From: Citrus sinensis
Taxonomy: Eukaryota > Streptophyta > Magnoliopsida > Sapindales > Rutaceae
NCBI RefSeq assembly: GCF_022201045.2
Contig: NC_068562.1
Coordinates: forward strand, 5,190,001-5,254,000
Direction of reading: 5' to 3'
Length of the DNA: 64,000 bases
The notes beneath the pieces are model-generated. The model was not told where the DNA came from and ran no database searches. It saw only the letters and a program-made list of their open reading frames with translations. Position numbers and translations under genes: made by a program. Shown piece by piece: positions 22,801 through 35,360 of the stretch; the stretch's first letter is position 1, and each line of letters opens with the position of its first letter.

Positions 22801-23130
22801 AGTACTTTCAATATATTCTACAATTTCTTTAACCATACATGGAGGTAATATATATGACTCACATAGTACTTTCAATATATTCTACAATTTCTTTAACCAT
22901 ACATGGAGGTACATATTACCGTGTGAGAGTGAGACATTTTAATTTAATAAAATCATAAAACTATAAACTATAAAGAACCGTTCAAGAAATGAGCGTATTA
23001 ATTAATTTGACAAAGTTAATTAATTAATAATACCAAGCCTTCCTTTGGGAGAAGAATATAGTTGAACTAATCGAAGGCCTTTCCACCCAATTTTTACATT
23101 CATTCTCCTTCTCCATGCATTTGGGTTACC
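19822..23130. other. Intergenic DNA between B1 and B2
   Basis: Counterpart of 2758-6340. It lacks the SINE found in copy A (empty site near 21600) and has a poly(G) run near 20667-20684. From about 21609 on it is nearly identical to copy A. A 64-bp unit starting TATATGACTCACATAG is tandemly doubled at about 22788-22915; copy A has it once. No gene is recognised; the 94-codon frame at 22155-22439 is the twin of 5429-5713. Confidence 0.5.
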
Positions 23131-25185
23131 ATGGCCTTTTCCTATCAACAAAATCATTTTATTTTCTTTCTGAACTTCATTTTCTTCCTGTTGCTAGTCC
23201 CCCATGGAAGTTCAGTCTCCTTTAATTTTCCGAATTTCCAACCAAATGTTCCAACCATAACATTCGAGGGAGATTCATTTGCATCCGATGAGGCTCTTCA
23301 GCTTACTAAGAATCAAGTTGACGACAACCTCACCAGCAGTGTTGGCCGCGCCACGTATAATCAACCTGTGCCCATTTGGGATGCCAAAACACGAAGTCTC
23401 ACGGACTTCACCACCCACTTCTCCTTTGTCATGAGTGCCCCTAATCCAGCTGAATATGGTGAAGGAATTTCGTTCTTCCTTGCGCCATTTAACTCCAAAA
23501 TTCCTGACAACTCAAGTGATGGTTATCTTGCCTTATTCAGTCCTGAAACCGCATTGAATAATGATTCCAGGAATCAAATTGTTGCGGTAGAGTTTGACAG
23601 TAATAAAAACAGATGGGATCCAAGCACTGATCATGTAGGCATCAATGTTAATTCCATTGCCTCAGAGAAAACCGTCCTGTGGAAAAGTAGCATCAAGACC
23701 GCAGCAACAGCAAATGCTTGGGTAAGCTACAATTCTACTACCCAAAATTTAAGTGTGTTTCTTACCTATGCTCATAAGCCAGTCTATAGAGGGAACTCTA
23801 GCCTTTGGCATGTAGTTGATTTGAGAGAGATTCTGCCAGAAACAGTGAGGGTTGGTTTCTCTGCGTCTACGGGCGAGGTGGTTGAATTGCATAAGATTAT
23901 TTCTTGGAGTTTTAATTCAACCTTGGAAACCAGCGATGGTAAGGAGAAAAACAAAACAGGGTTGATTGTTGGTTTACTTGTGGGTATTGGAGCTTTAGCT
24001 TGTGGTTTGGGTGTGATTTGGTTCATATATTGGAGAAAGAGGGCGGGTGGGCATAAGGAGGCCATTGATATTGCTCTGGAAGATGAATTTGAGAAAGGAA
24101 CTGGACCAAAGAGGTTCACTTATCGTGAACTAAGTCGAGCAACAAACAACTTTGCCGAGGCAGGGAAGTTGGGTGAGGGTGGATTCGGAGGAGTTTATAG
24201 AGGCTTGTTGAGCGATCAGAACACCGAGATAGCGGTTAAGAGAGTCTCAAGAGGATCAAAGCAAGGGAAAAAGGAGTACATTTCGGAAGTGAGAATCATC
24301 AGCCGTTTGAGACATAGGAATTTGGTTCACCTTATTGGTTGGTGTCATGAGCAAAGACAATTGATTCTTGTGTATGAATTCATGCCAAACGGAAGCCTTG
24401 ATTCTCACCTTTTCGGAGGAAAGGTCATGCTAACTTGGAATGTAAGATACAAAATAGCCCTTGGTTTGGCTTCTGCGGTGTTGTATCTTCATGAAGAGTG
24501 GGAACAATGCATTGTGCATAGAGATATTAAATCCAGCAACGTCGTGTTGGATTCCAATTTCAATGCCAAGCTCGGAGATTTTGGTCTGGCAAGGCTTGTG
24601 GATCATGAATTGGGCTCTCAAACAACTGTTTTGGCCGGCACCATGGGCTACCTTGCCCCTGAGTGTGTCACAACCGGCAAGGCTAGCAAAGAATCCGACG
24701 TCTATAGCTTCGGAGTCGTTGCCCTCGAAGTCGCTTGTGGAAGAAAGCCAGTTGAACCAAGGCAAGAGCCGAGCAAAGTAAGGCTTGTGGAGTGGGTTTG
24801 GGACCTTTACGGAAAAGGGCAACTTCTTGAAGCCGCTGATGGAAGACTAAGTAAAGAGTTTGATGAGCGGCAAATGGAGTGTTTGATGATTGTTGGCTTA
24901 TGGTGCTGCCACCCTGATTTCACAAATCGCCCTTCTATAAGACAAGTGATAAATGTTCTCAACTTTGAAGCTCCATTGCCGAGCCTTCCATCAAAACTGC
25001 CTGTGCCAATGTATTATGCACCTCCTATTAACATTTTAAAGTTCACCTATACATCTTCTGGCGTCACAGAATCAGACAAATTTTATGGAACTCAAAATTC
25101 AGGCAGCAGCGGCTCTACATATTCGTCACTGTCATCTGCAGCCTCAACAAAATCTCTTCTGAATTCACAGAAAGCTGACGTCTAG
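23131..25185 (+). CDS. L-type lectin receptor kinase (B2), full length
   Basis: Single-exon, 684 aa, start ATG in ACCATGGC context. Signal peptide about 1-28; legume lectin about 29-265 (VEFDSNKNRWDPS, HVGINVNS); membrane helix about 276-301 (GLIVGLLVGIGALACGL); linker EFEKGTGPKRFTYREL; kinase about 328-605 with LGEGGFGGV at 347, K370, HRD 463-465 and DFG 483-485, all intact; Ser/Thr-rich tail of about 70 residues. The closest layout is the LecRK-IX clade, as for A1/B1, but B2 is a clearly separate paralogue. It is the parent form of truncated A2. Likely a plasma-membrane receptor for extracellular (wall, nucleotide or pathogen) signals; the ligand is unknown. Confidence 0.95.
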   Translation: MAFSYQQNHFIFFLNFIFFLLLVPHGSSVSFNFPNFQPNVPTITFEGDSFASDEALQLTKNQVDDNLTSSVGRATYNQPVPIWDAKTRSLTDFTTHFSFVMSAPNPAEYGEGISFFLAPFNSKIPDNSSDGYLALFSPETALNNDSRNQIVAVEFDSNKNRWDPSTDHVGINVNSIASEKTVLWKSSIKTAATANAWVSYNSTTQNLSVFLTYAHKPVYRGNSSLWHVVDLREILPETVRVGFSASTGEVVELHKIISWSFNSTLETSDGKEKNKTGLIVGLLVGIGALACGLGVIWFIYWRKRAGGHKEAIDIALEDEFEKGTGPKRFTYRELSRATNNFAEAGKLGEGGFGGVYRGLLSDQNTEIAVKRVSRGSKQGKKEYISEVRIISRLRHRNLVHLIGWCHEQRQLILVYEFMPNGSLDSHLFGGKVMLTWNVRYKIALGLASAVLYLHEEWEQCIVHRDIKSSNVVLDSNFNAKLGDFGLARLVDHELGSQTTVLAGTMGYLAPECVTTGKASKESDVYSFGVVALEVACGRKPVEPRQEPSKVRLVEWVWDLYGKGQLLEAADGRLSKEFDERQMECLMIVGLWCCHPDFTNRPSIRQVINVLNFEAPLPSLPSKLPVPMYYAPPINILKFTYTSSGVTESDKFYGTQNSGSSGSTYSSLSSAASTKSLLNSQKADV

Positions 25186-27768
25186 GATCCCGCAAATTGT
25201 TCTCCAATTGATTTTTTTTTTTTTTTTAACACAGTTCAATCAAGAATGTAATAATATTTGTTTATCTGTCATGTACTATGATCAAATAATGAGTTTGTAG
25301 TAGTTTCTGTAGTTCAAACTTCAAATTTTTTCCATAGTCTTGTTCAAGAAATTTAGATATGCTTGTACATCTATTAGTTGCCGCCTGTCACATTAATTTG
25401 TCAAGCATTTTGGGAAACTGTTGCAAACCGAGTTTGATGATTGGGAAGGCCTCCAACCTATCATGATATAATCTGTCATGGAAAAAAAAAAAAAGAGAGA
25501 GATTTTTAAAGCTGTTATTATAGCATGTTATTCTAACTAAACATAATTATTTCATATTTCTCCATAATCCTACTTTACTAATGAGAAGCCTAACTTATCA
25601 AAATTATAATTTTCAAATTTGTATATATTATGGGGACACTAAACTCCCTCTCAACAACATTGTTTATCAAACGTATAACAAGTTTCCAATGCAGCCCATT
25701 AATTAGCTATTTATTTAGCACCGTAAAAGTAAATTACTTTACAAGATACAACAATCCCACACTTGGCGTTAGTTTTCATGTCCTTAAATGTTTAAATCGC
25801 AAACAAATGCAATCAGATTAATGATCTGCTTATAACGCGGAAGAGAATATATCTGTGTGCATGAAAATCTCCTATAAAAGTACTCCATACAAGTCACTCA
25901 GCCTTCAACAGTCGTTGAACATGAGCAGAATGACCCTTTTAACTTTGAACAGCCAAACAATAGTTGATTGAGTATTTTAGTTCTTTTCCTTCAAGAATAC
26001 GACAAACTGTGCCACAATCTGCATTCTAATCAGGCCCAAAAACAAAAATATTCTACAAATAAAAGAATGACGAAGAATTAATTGATTCCTCCGCTCTTAT
26101 TCTCTCGATCTCAAATTAAATTTACCTTAGCCGTCAAGCCCCTTTATTTTATTTTTACATATAAATAATTTCAAACCCATAAATTATGTAAATTACAAAT
26201 CGATGGTTGTCAATCATTATCAATTGCCGGCTGCCAGCAAATTTAATAAAACACAAACGGCTTGGTATATTTTTAGGCCAAGCGTACATGAGGATGACTG
26301 AAAAGTTTATTTTATTTATTTTTGCGCAAAAATTCTTAAGTAATAATATTTATCATACACCTACAAGCTTTTTATTGGTAATTATAATTTTTTTTTGTAT
26401 TCACTACCAAACATGCTTTTAACGTTTTCAACTCTAACAAGCTTAATTTGAACTAAAATTCCGTTTTGGTTAGCTTTTGGTAAGCAAACTTCTGTTCCAA
26501 ACAAAGCCGCGAAAGTATTTTTTCCTCATTTTTTTTCACCAAGCAACAAACAATAAATAAAAATACATATTTAAAAAAAATGTATATAAATGTTGGTTTA
26601 CAATGAAATTTCTATTTTCATTTTTTTCTTTTATTTCACATTAAATCTATGAAGTTTTACACCCCATTTCACAAAGTTTTTGTTATATATACTTAAATTT
26701 CTCATCTTTTATGTTAATTTTTATAGCCCTTATGTCAGTGTAATTAATTAGTTGTTTGTGCTTTGGAAATCCTGTGAACATTCTCATATAACGACCCTAA
26801 GGTCCCTAACAACCAATATTTGGCAATTAATTAATTAAGCATTTCCATATTTTCTTTTTTCAATTTAATTGTAGAAAGTAGTTTTCATTCGATTTCCTAA
26901 AAAAGACAAGAAATTATATAAGTAAGGGTAGGGTTATTTAAACCTATCGAATTCATCTCTACACCCATTTTAAAATTAAAAATTTTAAATCTCAAAAATA
27001 TTTTTCGCTAATATTTTTCTCTCTCTACCTTACCATTGCATAGTCCCACTCTACTTTCACATTATGCAAACTAAACTCTCAATTTATTCTCTTTTGACTT
27101 TTTTTTTTTAATTATGTATTTCATGCTTTCTATGTATAAGAACTTTTTTTCTTGATATTCACTATCTTTTGTGATTGGTAGAAATTGATTTCTTAATATT
27201 CATTGATTTTAATAGTTGAAAAAAATTGATTATCTTCATTTTTAAATGATGAACTTTGATCCTCTTAGTTTACGATAGTTTAAATGAAACTAATTATTTA
27301 TAATTTGCAGTTAAAAGAAAAGATTTAAAGAAATTGATGACAATAGAGAGAATTGAGAACAAAAAAAGAAGAAGAAATGGTTAATTAAGCAATTTCATAA
27401 AGATTATTTTAATAATAAAATTATTAATTAAAAAATAAAAAAAAATTAATGAGTTCAAATAATCTCACTATATAAATTAACGTGAACCTACAAGACAACT
27501 TACAAAAGTAGTCAAAATTTTGGGGTCCATAATCACGAGTGATGGACAAAAATGTACTGAATTTAATTGAAGACCAACTCTCCATTTTCCTATCTTTAAT
27601 GGTTCATATTTTACTGAAAGACCTACTCTCCATTTTGTCTCTTTTATAGCTATAAGCCTATACATAACCACATGCTATGGATAAAAATATCCTTCAACTA
27701 CTGTGCTCTATAGTTTTCCTCTAAAAGAAACCAAAGGAAAAACAGTACCCTCCTATTGTTTCATAACA
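25186..27768. other. Intergenic DNA after B2, no gene seen
   Basis: The first part is the B2 3' flank (T-run at 25211-25226). The rest is AT-rich with short homopolymers. Open frames do not exceed 71 codons and show no family motif. I see no repeat with clear ends before the foldback element at 27769. Confidence 0.5.
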
Positions 27769-27896
27769 GGGAGCCCCTGTGTTACAATTAATGTAACATA
27801 CACACTCAACAACAACCACATAAATGATGGGCCCCCATAATTTATGTGGTTGTTGTTGAGTGTGTATGTTACATTAATTATAACATAGCATTTGCC
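27769..27896. mobile_element. Foldback MITE, 128 bp (family member 1)
   Basis: Two arms of about 45 bp (27781-27825 and 27840-27884) are inverse complements with one mismatch and a 14-nt loop (GATGGGCCCCCATA). The element is flanked by the 9-bp repeat TTCATAACA (27760-27768 and 27897-27905). The core TTACAATTAATGTAA is shared with the element at 48407-48528, so these are two members of one family. The 8-9 bp duplication suggests a MULE- or hAT-mobilised non-autonomous element. Confidence 0.8.
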
Positions 27897-27905
27897 TTCA
27901 TAACA

Positions 27906-29876
27906 TTTCACATGTCATTTTTTTAATCAAGTTTTAGGTACCATTAAAGTGACCTTTGATTAACAAAAAAGAAACGAAAGAAAGAAATGAAACTAAAAAA
28001 GTACAAGAATAAATATAAAATGTACCTGAACACTTTCTTTTATTAAGTACCAAGATTCTTTCAGGGAGGAGAGAAAAAATAAATAAATAACCAACGGTAG
28101 CTGCAGTAACATGCAGAAGGTACCTTACGAAATGTCAGGCCACCATTGGATAGCTCATTGAGTGTGCTACGCCTAGGCCGCGCGCAAGCCATGGCTGTAC
28201 GGCGTATTTGACTAGAAAAATTTACATCAAGATTATTTATGCTGCGATTGAAATTGATGTTAGCTAGTTGTATATTAAAAATTATAGTATTAAAGTATTT
28301 GATAAATGCTAATTGTTATATTTTAGAAATTATGCTAATATAATTTTTTATTTGTATAATAAAAAATCTATTATATTTTTAATAATTTTATCAAAATTTT
28401 TATTTAAAATTTAATTATTATTTCATAGTTATAATTTTTTTTTCCATAACAACTGTAATTTAAAAGGTACGATACCTCAATTCCAAACAAAATCTTGGAG
28501 ATAATTTTATGCATAGTGAGTATTTTCGGTTATACAAAAACAAGAGAGATGATAATAAGTGGGCTGAAATTATAAATAACTTAAAAAGTTTAGATATTTT
28601 TATAAATTTTATAAGCTGTCATGGATCTATGTGGGAAGTATTTTAGTTTAATAAATTAATTGTAAATAAAGAGAACTTCAAAGACTAAAATGGAAGAAGC
28701 AAGCTATGAAGAAGAAAATCAGCAAGCAAGCCTTTATTCCTCAAATTCAAGTTTAAGGTAGCATTCTTTTTCCCCTGAAATCTGAACAAGTTTAAATTTA
28801 TTTGAAATCTAAATATATACATATGAACAACATGTTTATCTGAATATAAATGTTAAATTATTTGTTTGAAAAAAATGAAAACATGATATTTTGACAAATA
28901 TAACCTCATAAATAGTAATAATATTTATATTTATCGACTAAACACATGACAAGTTATAAATAAATTATTTGATTAAAAAAGAAAGAAATTTGATAATGTT
29001 TACCTTGACAAAACATGAAAAATTAAGTATATATCTAACACAAGTATTTTTTCATATTAATATATAATAATTATAATGTTATTCTTAGTATATAATATTG
29101 ATTTTTTTTCTTTTTGATTACATAAGCCAATCAAAATTTTTGTTTAATTATTTGAATTAAAATTAACAATTTTTTTGTTTAATTATTTGAATTAAAATTA
29201 ATGTACCAAATAAAAATTCAAAATCTATTACAAAAATAGTGAAAATAGATATAAAGAGATGTAAAACTGACTCACATAAAGTTTATTAAGTTTAAAATTC
29301 TCATTAAAAAAAAAATAGTTGAATACTGGCATATAACCAAAATAAAAAAGAGATAGATTAAAAATAATAAAAAAATAATTTATATAATAGAAAATGAATT
29401 TATTTAGTAGACGTATTAATAAGAGAATATTAAAGTTTCATTGAGATGCTTTACTATTCAAATAAAAGTTGAAATATTTAACTTTTTTTCCATATAAACC
29501 TAAACAGCATACAATCAAGAATAAATCATAGAAAATAAATAAATTAAAAATCATAAATATTTAAAAATAATTAAAATTCAGACTTCAAATAAAAAACAAA
29601 CGACCCCTCAGTTGGCAAATAATTAATGCCTATTTATACTAAAACAATCACCGGGCGTCTGCTCTGCACCGGCCATTTGAATCACAAAATTTCTGTACTG
29701 ATTTTGCAGAGCAGAATCCGAATTCTATATTTATTTATTTATAAAATATGTCAACCAATAATAAAAGAGGGGGGGGGATAGCCAAAGTATAATTAAAACA
29801 GATATAAGCCATATTGTCTTTACATGTCCATTACTTAAAAAACATTTTGTCCCAACGTTTCTGTTTATGTGACCAA

Positions 29877-29903
<27 letters not shown>
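27906..29903. other. AT-rich intergenic DNA
   Basis: No gene is supported. It contains a GC-richer island at about 28120-28205 and a 39-bp direct duplication at 29139-29205 (TTTGTTTAATTATTTGAATT twice). A possible degenerate AT-rich transposon lies at about 28205-28500, for which I could not define ends. A 23-codon frame from an ATG at 28690 is too short to call. An (AAT)n microsatellite runs into the SINE target at 29878-29912. Confidence 0.4.
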
Positions 29904-29913
<10 letters not shown>

Positions 29914-29920
29914 TCAAACT

Positions 29921-30247
29921 TTTTTTTTTGAGACTGATTAATCATCAGATTACTGCATTACACAGATATTTACAACAACTGCTTATTGTAGCAGAGATAT
30001 TACACTGATATTTACAATCAGATATACATGATTGGGACTTACATTATTACAATGAATTCTATGAAGTACATGCCCAATACAAATAACCTCTCACAGGAGA
30101 GGATGTCCATACTCCACTTGCATTTCGCAAGGGAGAATGATATAAAGAACATTTAGCCTCCACAATACTTTTGTGGGGGCTAGAACTGCTGCCCTCACAA
30201 GCATTGTGAGGGCAGCAGCCCACTACTTCGGGCAAGGCCGAAGTGGC
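29921..30247 (-). mobile_element. SINE, 327 bp, with 17-bp target duplication
   Basis: Flanked by AATAATAATGTCAAACT at 29904-29920 and 30248-30264. On the minus strand it starts with a tRNA-like head (GCCACTTCGGCCTTGCCC) and ends in a poly(A) tract (the T-run at 29921-29929). The body segments CTCCCTTGCGAAATGCAAG and GTAAATATCAGTGTAAT recur in the SINE at 33955-35360, so it is the same family. Confidence 0.85.
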
Positions 30248-30264
30248 AATAATAATGTCAAACT

Positions 30265-30502
30265 ACAACATAAAAAATGAAAAGAAAGTAATCAACGAGC
30301 ACCAAAAATCAAGCAATTATTAGGAGAAGCAATTATTAGGAGGCAATAGCGGTCAATAACAATGAGATTCTGGATTAATTCAGTATTGATTTGATCTTTT
30401 TACCAATTGTTTTGTAATAAATGCTAACCATGTATTATTATATAAAAATATATAAATGTCAATAGAACTTTAAAGCATTAATTAACGCAGCTAAAATCAA
30501 TA
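30265..30502. other. Short AT-rich spacer
   Basis: Nothing recognisable lies between the SINE and the left end of the 6.3-kb TSD-flanked unit. Confidence 0.4.
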
Positions 30503-30744
30503 CTGAACTCAGAGTCAACCTACCATGCAGCGCTGTATCTCATACAGCACATGCATGCAACCGGTACAACCGGTTTTTAACCGGATAATATAATGAAAAT
30601 TATATTTTTATTTGTTTTTAATGTGAAAAAATTATGAAAAAATTTGGAAAAAAAAGAGTAAAATTTTAATTAAATAAGGAAAAAGATTGTAATAATTTAA
30701 AATTTAAAAATAGTACAAAAAATATAAACATATCACAAAATGGT

Positions 30745-32925
30745 TACATTCCTACTTATTTTGTCACATTCCAATATTTATAATGCATATTTCAAGTTTA
30801 CTTTTCAAATTCCTATTTCTAGTAATGATTTATCTAAATTTTTGTAAGTTGTTTCAACTCATTTTCCCACTAGCTTTTGGTTCTATATTTCCACTCTTTT
30901 CATCAACTTCCATATTTTTTGATAGATATTTCAAGTTTATTTTCATATCTCTACAATTTGTTAAACTTTATCTAGTTTTTGGTAAATTATTTCGATTTAT
31001 TTTTCCACCACTTTTTTGTTCTATATTCCTACTCGTTTTATTAAATTCCAACATTTTGTTTAGAAATTTCAAGTTCAATTTTTAGATCTCTATTTTCTGT
31101 TAAAATTTATCAAATTCTTGTTAAGTTATTTCAACTTTTGGGTTAACTTCTTCTACTCTTGTTTCCACTACTTTTTGGTTCTTTATTCCAATTCTTTTAA
31201 TTGATTTCTAATATTTTGGTTAAATATTTCAAGTTCATTTTATAGATCTCAACTTATTGTTAAACTTTATCATATTCTTGTTAAGTTCTTCGAACTTTTA
31301 GGTTATGCTCCCCAACTCTTGTTTCCACCATTTTTTTTGTTTTATATTTCTACTCTTTTCATTGAATTTAAGTATTTTTCGTGAATGTTTCAAGTTTATT
31401 TTTTGATCCCTAATTATTGTTGGATTTATCATATTCTTGGTAACTCTTTCCGAATTTTAGGTTAACCTCTTCAACTCTTTTTTCCACCACTTTTTGGTTT
31501 TATATTCCTACTCTTTTTATTGAATTCCAACATTTTATTTGGAAATTTCAAGTTAAATTTCTAAATTCCCACTTTCAATTAAAATTTATCAAATTCTTAG
31601 TAAGTTGTTTCAATTTATTTTTCCACCGGTTATTCGTTCTATATTTCCACTCTTCTTATTGAATTCCAAATTTTTAGGTTGATTTTTCAAGTTTATTTTT
31701 TATATCTCTATATCCTGTTAGACTTTATCTAGTTATCGTTAAGTTGTTCCAACTTATTTTTCCAGCACTTTGTGGTTCAATATTTCTGCTCTTTTTATTG
31801 AATTTCAAATTTTGGGTAAATATGTCAAATTTACTTTTTAGATCCCTACTTTGCGTTAGAATTTATCAAATCTTTGTTAAGTTATTTCAACTTTTGGGTA
31901 ACTTCTTCCACTCTTGTTCCCACTACTTTTTGTATTTGTATTCCAATTCTTTTAATTAATTTCTAATATTTTGGTTAAATATTTCAAGTTCATTTTATAG
32001 ATCTCAACTTATTGTTAAACTTTATCATATTTTTCTTAAGTTCTTCGAACTTTTAAGTTATGCTCCTCAACTCTTGTTTTCACCATTTTTTTTGTTCTAT
32101 ATTTCTACTCTTTTCATTTAATTTAAGTATTTTTCGTGAATGTTTCAAGTTTATTTTTTGATCCCTAATTATTGTTGGATTTATCATATTCTTGGTAACT
32201 CTTTCCAAATTTTAGGTTAACCTCTTCAACTCTTTTTTCCACCACTTTTTGGTTTTATATTCCTACTCTTTTTATTGAATTCCCACTTTTTGTTTGGAAA
32301 TTTCAAGTTTAATTTTTAGATCCCCACTTTCCATTAAAATTTATCAAATTCTTGGTAAGTTGTTTCAATTCATTTTTCCACCAGTTATTTGTTCTATATT
32401 TCCACTCTTCTTATTAAATTTCAAATTTTTAGGTTAACATTTCAAGTTTATTTTTTATATCTCTATATCCTGTTAGACTTTATCTAGTTATCGCTAAGTT
32501 ATTCCAACTTATCTTTTCACAACTTTTTTGTTCAATATTTCTACTCTTTTCATTGAATTTCAAATTTTGGGTAAATATGTCAAATTTACTTTTCAGATCC
32601 CTATTTCGTGTTTGAATTTATCAAATTCATGATAAGTTATTTCAACTTTTAGGTTAACTTCTTCTACTCTTGTTCCCACAACTTTTTGGTTCTGTATTCC
32701 AACTCTTTTTATTGATTTCTAACATTTTACTTAGATATTTCAAGTTTATTTTCTAGTTCTCGACTTATTATTAAACTTTATCATATTTTTGTTAAGTTCT
32801 TCAAACTTTTAAGTTATGCTCCTCAACTCTTGTTAAACTCTAATAATGGTTTTATGTTCCTATTATTTTTATTATATTCCAACACTACCAGTACATGTTT
32901 CAGGTTCTTTTTTTTTACTAATAAT
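30745..32925 (+). repeat. Pyrimidine-rich satellite with 755-bp higher-order repeat
   Basis: About 14 monomers of 135-165 bp, each with a box like TTCTATATTYCWACTCTT followed by TTATTGAATTYCAA, a TTTCAAGTTTATTTT box, a TTTATCAAATTCTTG box and a GTTNTTTCAACTTTT box. The first box recurs near 30875, 31018, 31178, 31340, 31495, 31640, 31775, 31935, 32095, 32250, 32395, 32525, 32690 and 32855. Every fifth monomer is most alike: the phrase AAGTTATTTCAACTTTT begins at about 31123, 31879 and 32634 (steps of 756 and 755). The plus strand is strongly T/C-rich with few G. No coding function; the open frames at 30783-31085 and 31744-31959 follow from the low G and stop-poor phase of the repeats. Confidence 0.85.
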
Positions 32926-33954
32926 AAATTACTTGTTGAAAATAACAATAATATCAATAAGGCAAATTATGGTTGACCCCTTACTATTTTAACAAATATC
33001 AATTTACCACATAATACTAAGAATTTTTTTATTGCAACCCTTCATCATTTTCAACATTTTGAGTCCATAATCTAAGTCCTTTTTTTTTTCATCTTCATTA
33101 CTTCATGCAATCTTTTGAGTTTGATTGTATGTATACTTGAGCTTTTAACTTTTATACATATCTATTCTCATTGTAATCATTTTAATTAATAGCGTTTAAT
33201 TATATTAAAAATAAATCTATGCATTTATTTTCATCTTTCTCTTTACTTTTCAAATTAATTGCTTTAGTTTTTCATAACGTCAACGGTAAATAAATAAATA
33301 ACAAGTAAGAAGGATTGCAATTGCTATGCTTCTAAAGCTATGATGATATAAGTTAAGTTACAAAAATACTTTAATTTACAAGATTAAAGTTTAGTTAATC
33401 TATTTTAGTTGAGCATCTCTATTTTTTTTTCTGTGTGCTTGTTGGATATTACTACAGTTATTATTATTAATATCATATCCTGTGGGATTTATAATTAAAT
33501 ATAATAAGAATGTACATATGTCCTACGCTATTTTTGCACTCGATGGATATCATTAACATTTTGATTATGCAATTGATTTTTGCAAGTTACAAAAGAGTGA
33601 TGATGTATGACAAAACTTCCACGGATAAATTTGTTGTGACCATTCAAAATCTAAAAATTCATTTTTGTAATTTGTAAATAATATTTTCATTGAGGCGGTA
33701 GTTTTACTTGCCAAAATTTTTCTATGTATAAATTTTACATAAAAAAGATATATTTTAAACTTTTGTGCTAATATAAAATTAATTTTCTACAAATATATTG
33801 ATAATTTAATATAGATGAGATATATTACTTTGTAAGTATATTAATAATCACGTTGTGGGTACTAATTAATGCAGTTGTAAATCATTTGAATTAAAAACAA
33901 AATAGTTGATGTTTGAATCCATGGGAGTAAATTTAGTTGTTATTAAGCTAAATT

Positions 33955-35360
33955 AGCCACTTAGGCTTTAGCCCAGTGGTGAACCATTGACCTTATGGTG
34001 CGTTTACGTCATAGAATGAGAATGTGGTAGAATAGGAATGGGCTGGGAATGAGAATGAGTTGGAATGAGAATGCGATTTTAATGTTTACTCGGCAAAAAT
34101 AAATGGGAATGAGAATGTGCTGAAATGTCATTGATGTATTTACTTGACAAAATAAATGGGAATGAGGAATGTGAATGAAAATCAATTTACCAAAATACTT
34201 ATAGTATTAATAATTAATAAAAATAATTAATTTATCATTATTAACAATATTATCATTATTGTTGTTTTTATTATTACTATTATTATTAACATTTATTATT
34301 ATTAAATTTTATTGACTTTATTATTTTAGTTATTATTAATTATTGTTATTATTATTTTTATTAATATTATCATTATTAACATTTATTATTATTATTATTA
34401 AATTTTATTAACTTTATTATTTTAATTATTATTAATTATTGTTAATATTATTTTTATTAATATTATTATTAACATTTATTATTATTTTTAATTAATATCA
34501 TTTTTATATCTAGATAATGAAAATTAGATTATTATTACTATTAAATTTTATTAACTTTATTATTTTAGTTATTATTAATTATTTTTATTATTATTTTTAT
34601 TAATAATAATAAAAATAATGATAAATTAATTATTTTTATTAATTATTATTTTTATCATTATTTTTATTGTTAATAATGATAATATTAATAATAAAAATAA
34701 AAATAATTAATAATAACTAAAATAATAAAGTTAATAAAATTTGATAATAATAATAATTATCATTAATGACATTTAAAATAATAATAAATTTTTGATAAAT
34801 TAAAATAATAAAATTAATTGTGATTTGAATGAGGGTAATTTAGAAAATATGAAAAAATTAGAGGAATACAAAAGTAAACATATATTTCATTCACATTCCC
34901 AACCCCCGGGAATGAGATTCCCATTCCTTATTCCCAAATTGTGTGGGACCCACACATTTTATTCTCATTCCCAAATTACATTTTGCCAAGTAAATATATG
35001 TTTCATTTTTATTCCTTCATTCTCATTCCTCATTCCATGAAGTAAACACACCATTAAAGTAAAACATGACTATGAGGGCAATAATTCGAGTCCTCATAGA
35101 CTCAAACTCCCTTAATTAAACATAATTATATGGAGATTATTTGTAAAATTTTTCTCCCTTACGAAATACAAGTGGAGTGGAGACACTCCTCCTCCGTGAG
35201 GGTTATTTGTCTGGGCACTTACTTCATAGAATTTAAAATGTAATAATATAAGTCTCAGTTTGTATATCTAATTGTAAATATCAGTGTAATAATCTGCTGT
35301 TATAACAGTTGTAAATATCTGTGTAATACAGTAACATGATGCTTAATCAGTTAAAAAAAA
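33955..35360 (+). mobile_element. SINE interrupted by a MITE
   Basis: A tRNA-like head with a perfect-looking box A (TAGCCCAGTGGT, about 33969-33980) is separated by the MITE from box B (AATTCGAGTCCT, about 35083-35094) and the body (CTCCCTTACGAAAT at about 35156, GTAAATATCAGTGTAATAAT at about 35274). It ends in an A-run at 35353-35360. Flanking CTAAATT (33948-33954 and 35361-35367) is the likely target duplication. Without the MITE and its 3-bp duplication the SINE is 345 bp, close to the 327 and 330 bp of its relatives. Confidence 0.8.
33996..35053. mobile_element. Tourist-like (PIF/Harbinger) MITE, 1,058 bp
   Basis: Terminal inverted repeats TGGTGCGTTTACGTCAT / TGGTGTGTTTACTTCAT with GAATGAGAATG just inside, and 3-bp target duplication TTA (33993-33995, 35054-35056). 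The middle (34195-34800) is almost pure A/T with long ATT/AAT palindromes able to fold back on themselves. No transposase. It sits between box A and box B of the SINE. Confidence 0.85.

Noticed and set aside
28690..28761. 23-codon frame in a quiet intergenic stretch
   Set aside because: Too short and isolated; no splice context or homologue that I recognise.
30783..31085. 100-codon hydrophobic Phe/Leu-rich frame
   Set aside because: It is a reading phase of the T-rich satellite; the apparent membrane-protein look follows from poly-pyrimidine composition.
30745..32925. CRISPR-like array
   Set aside because: The repeats are long, diverged monomers without constant-length unique spacers, and the genome is a plant nucleus.
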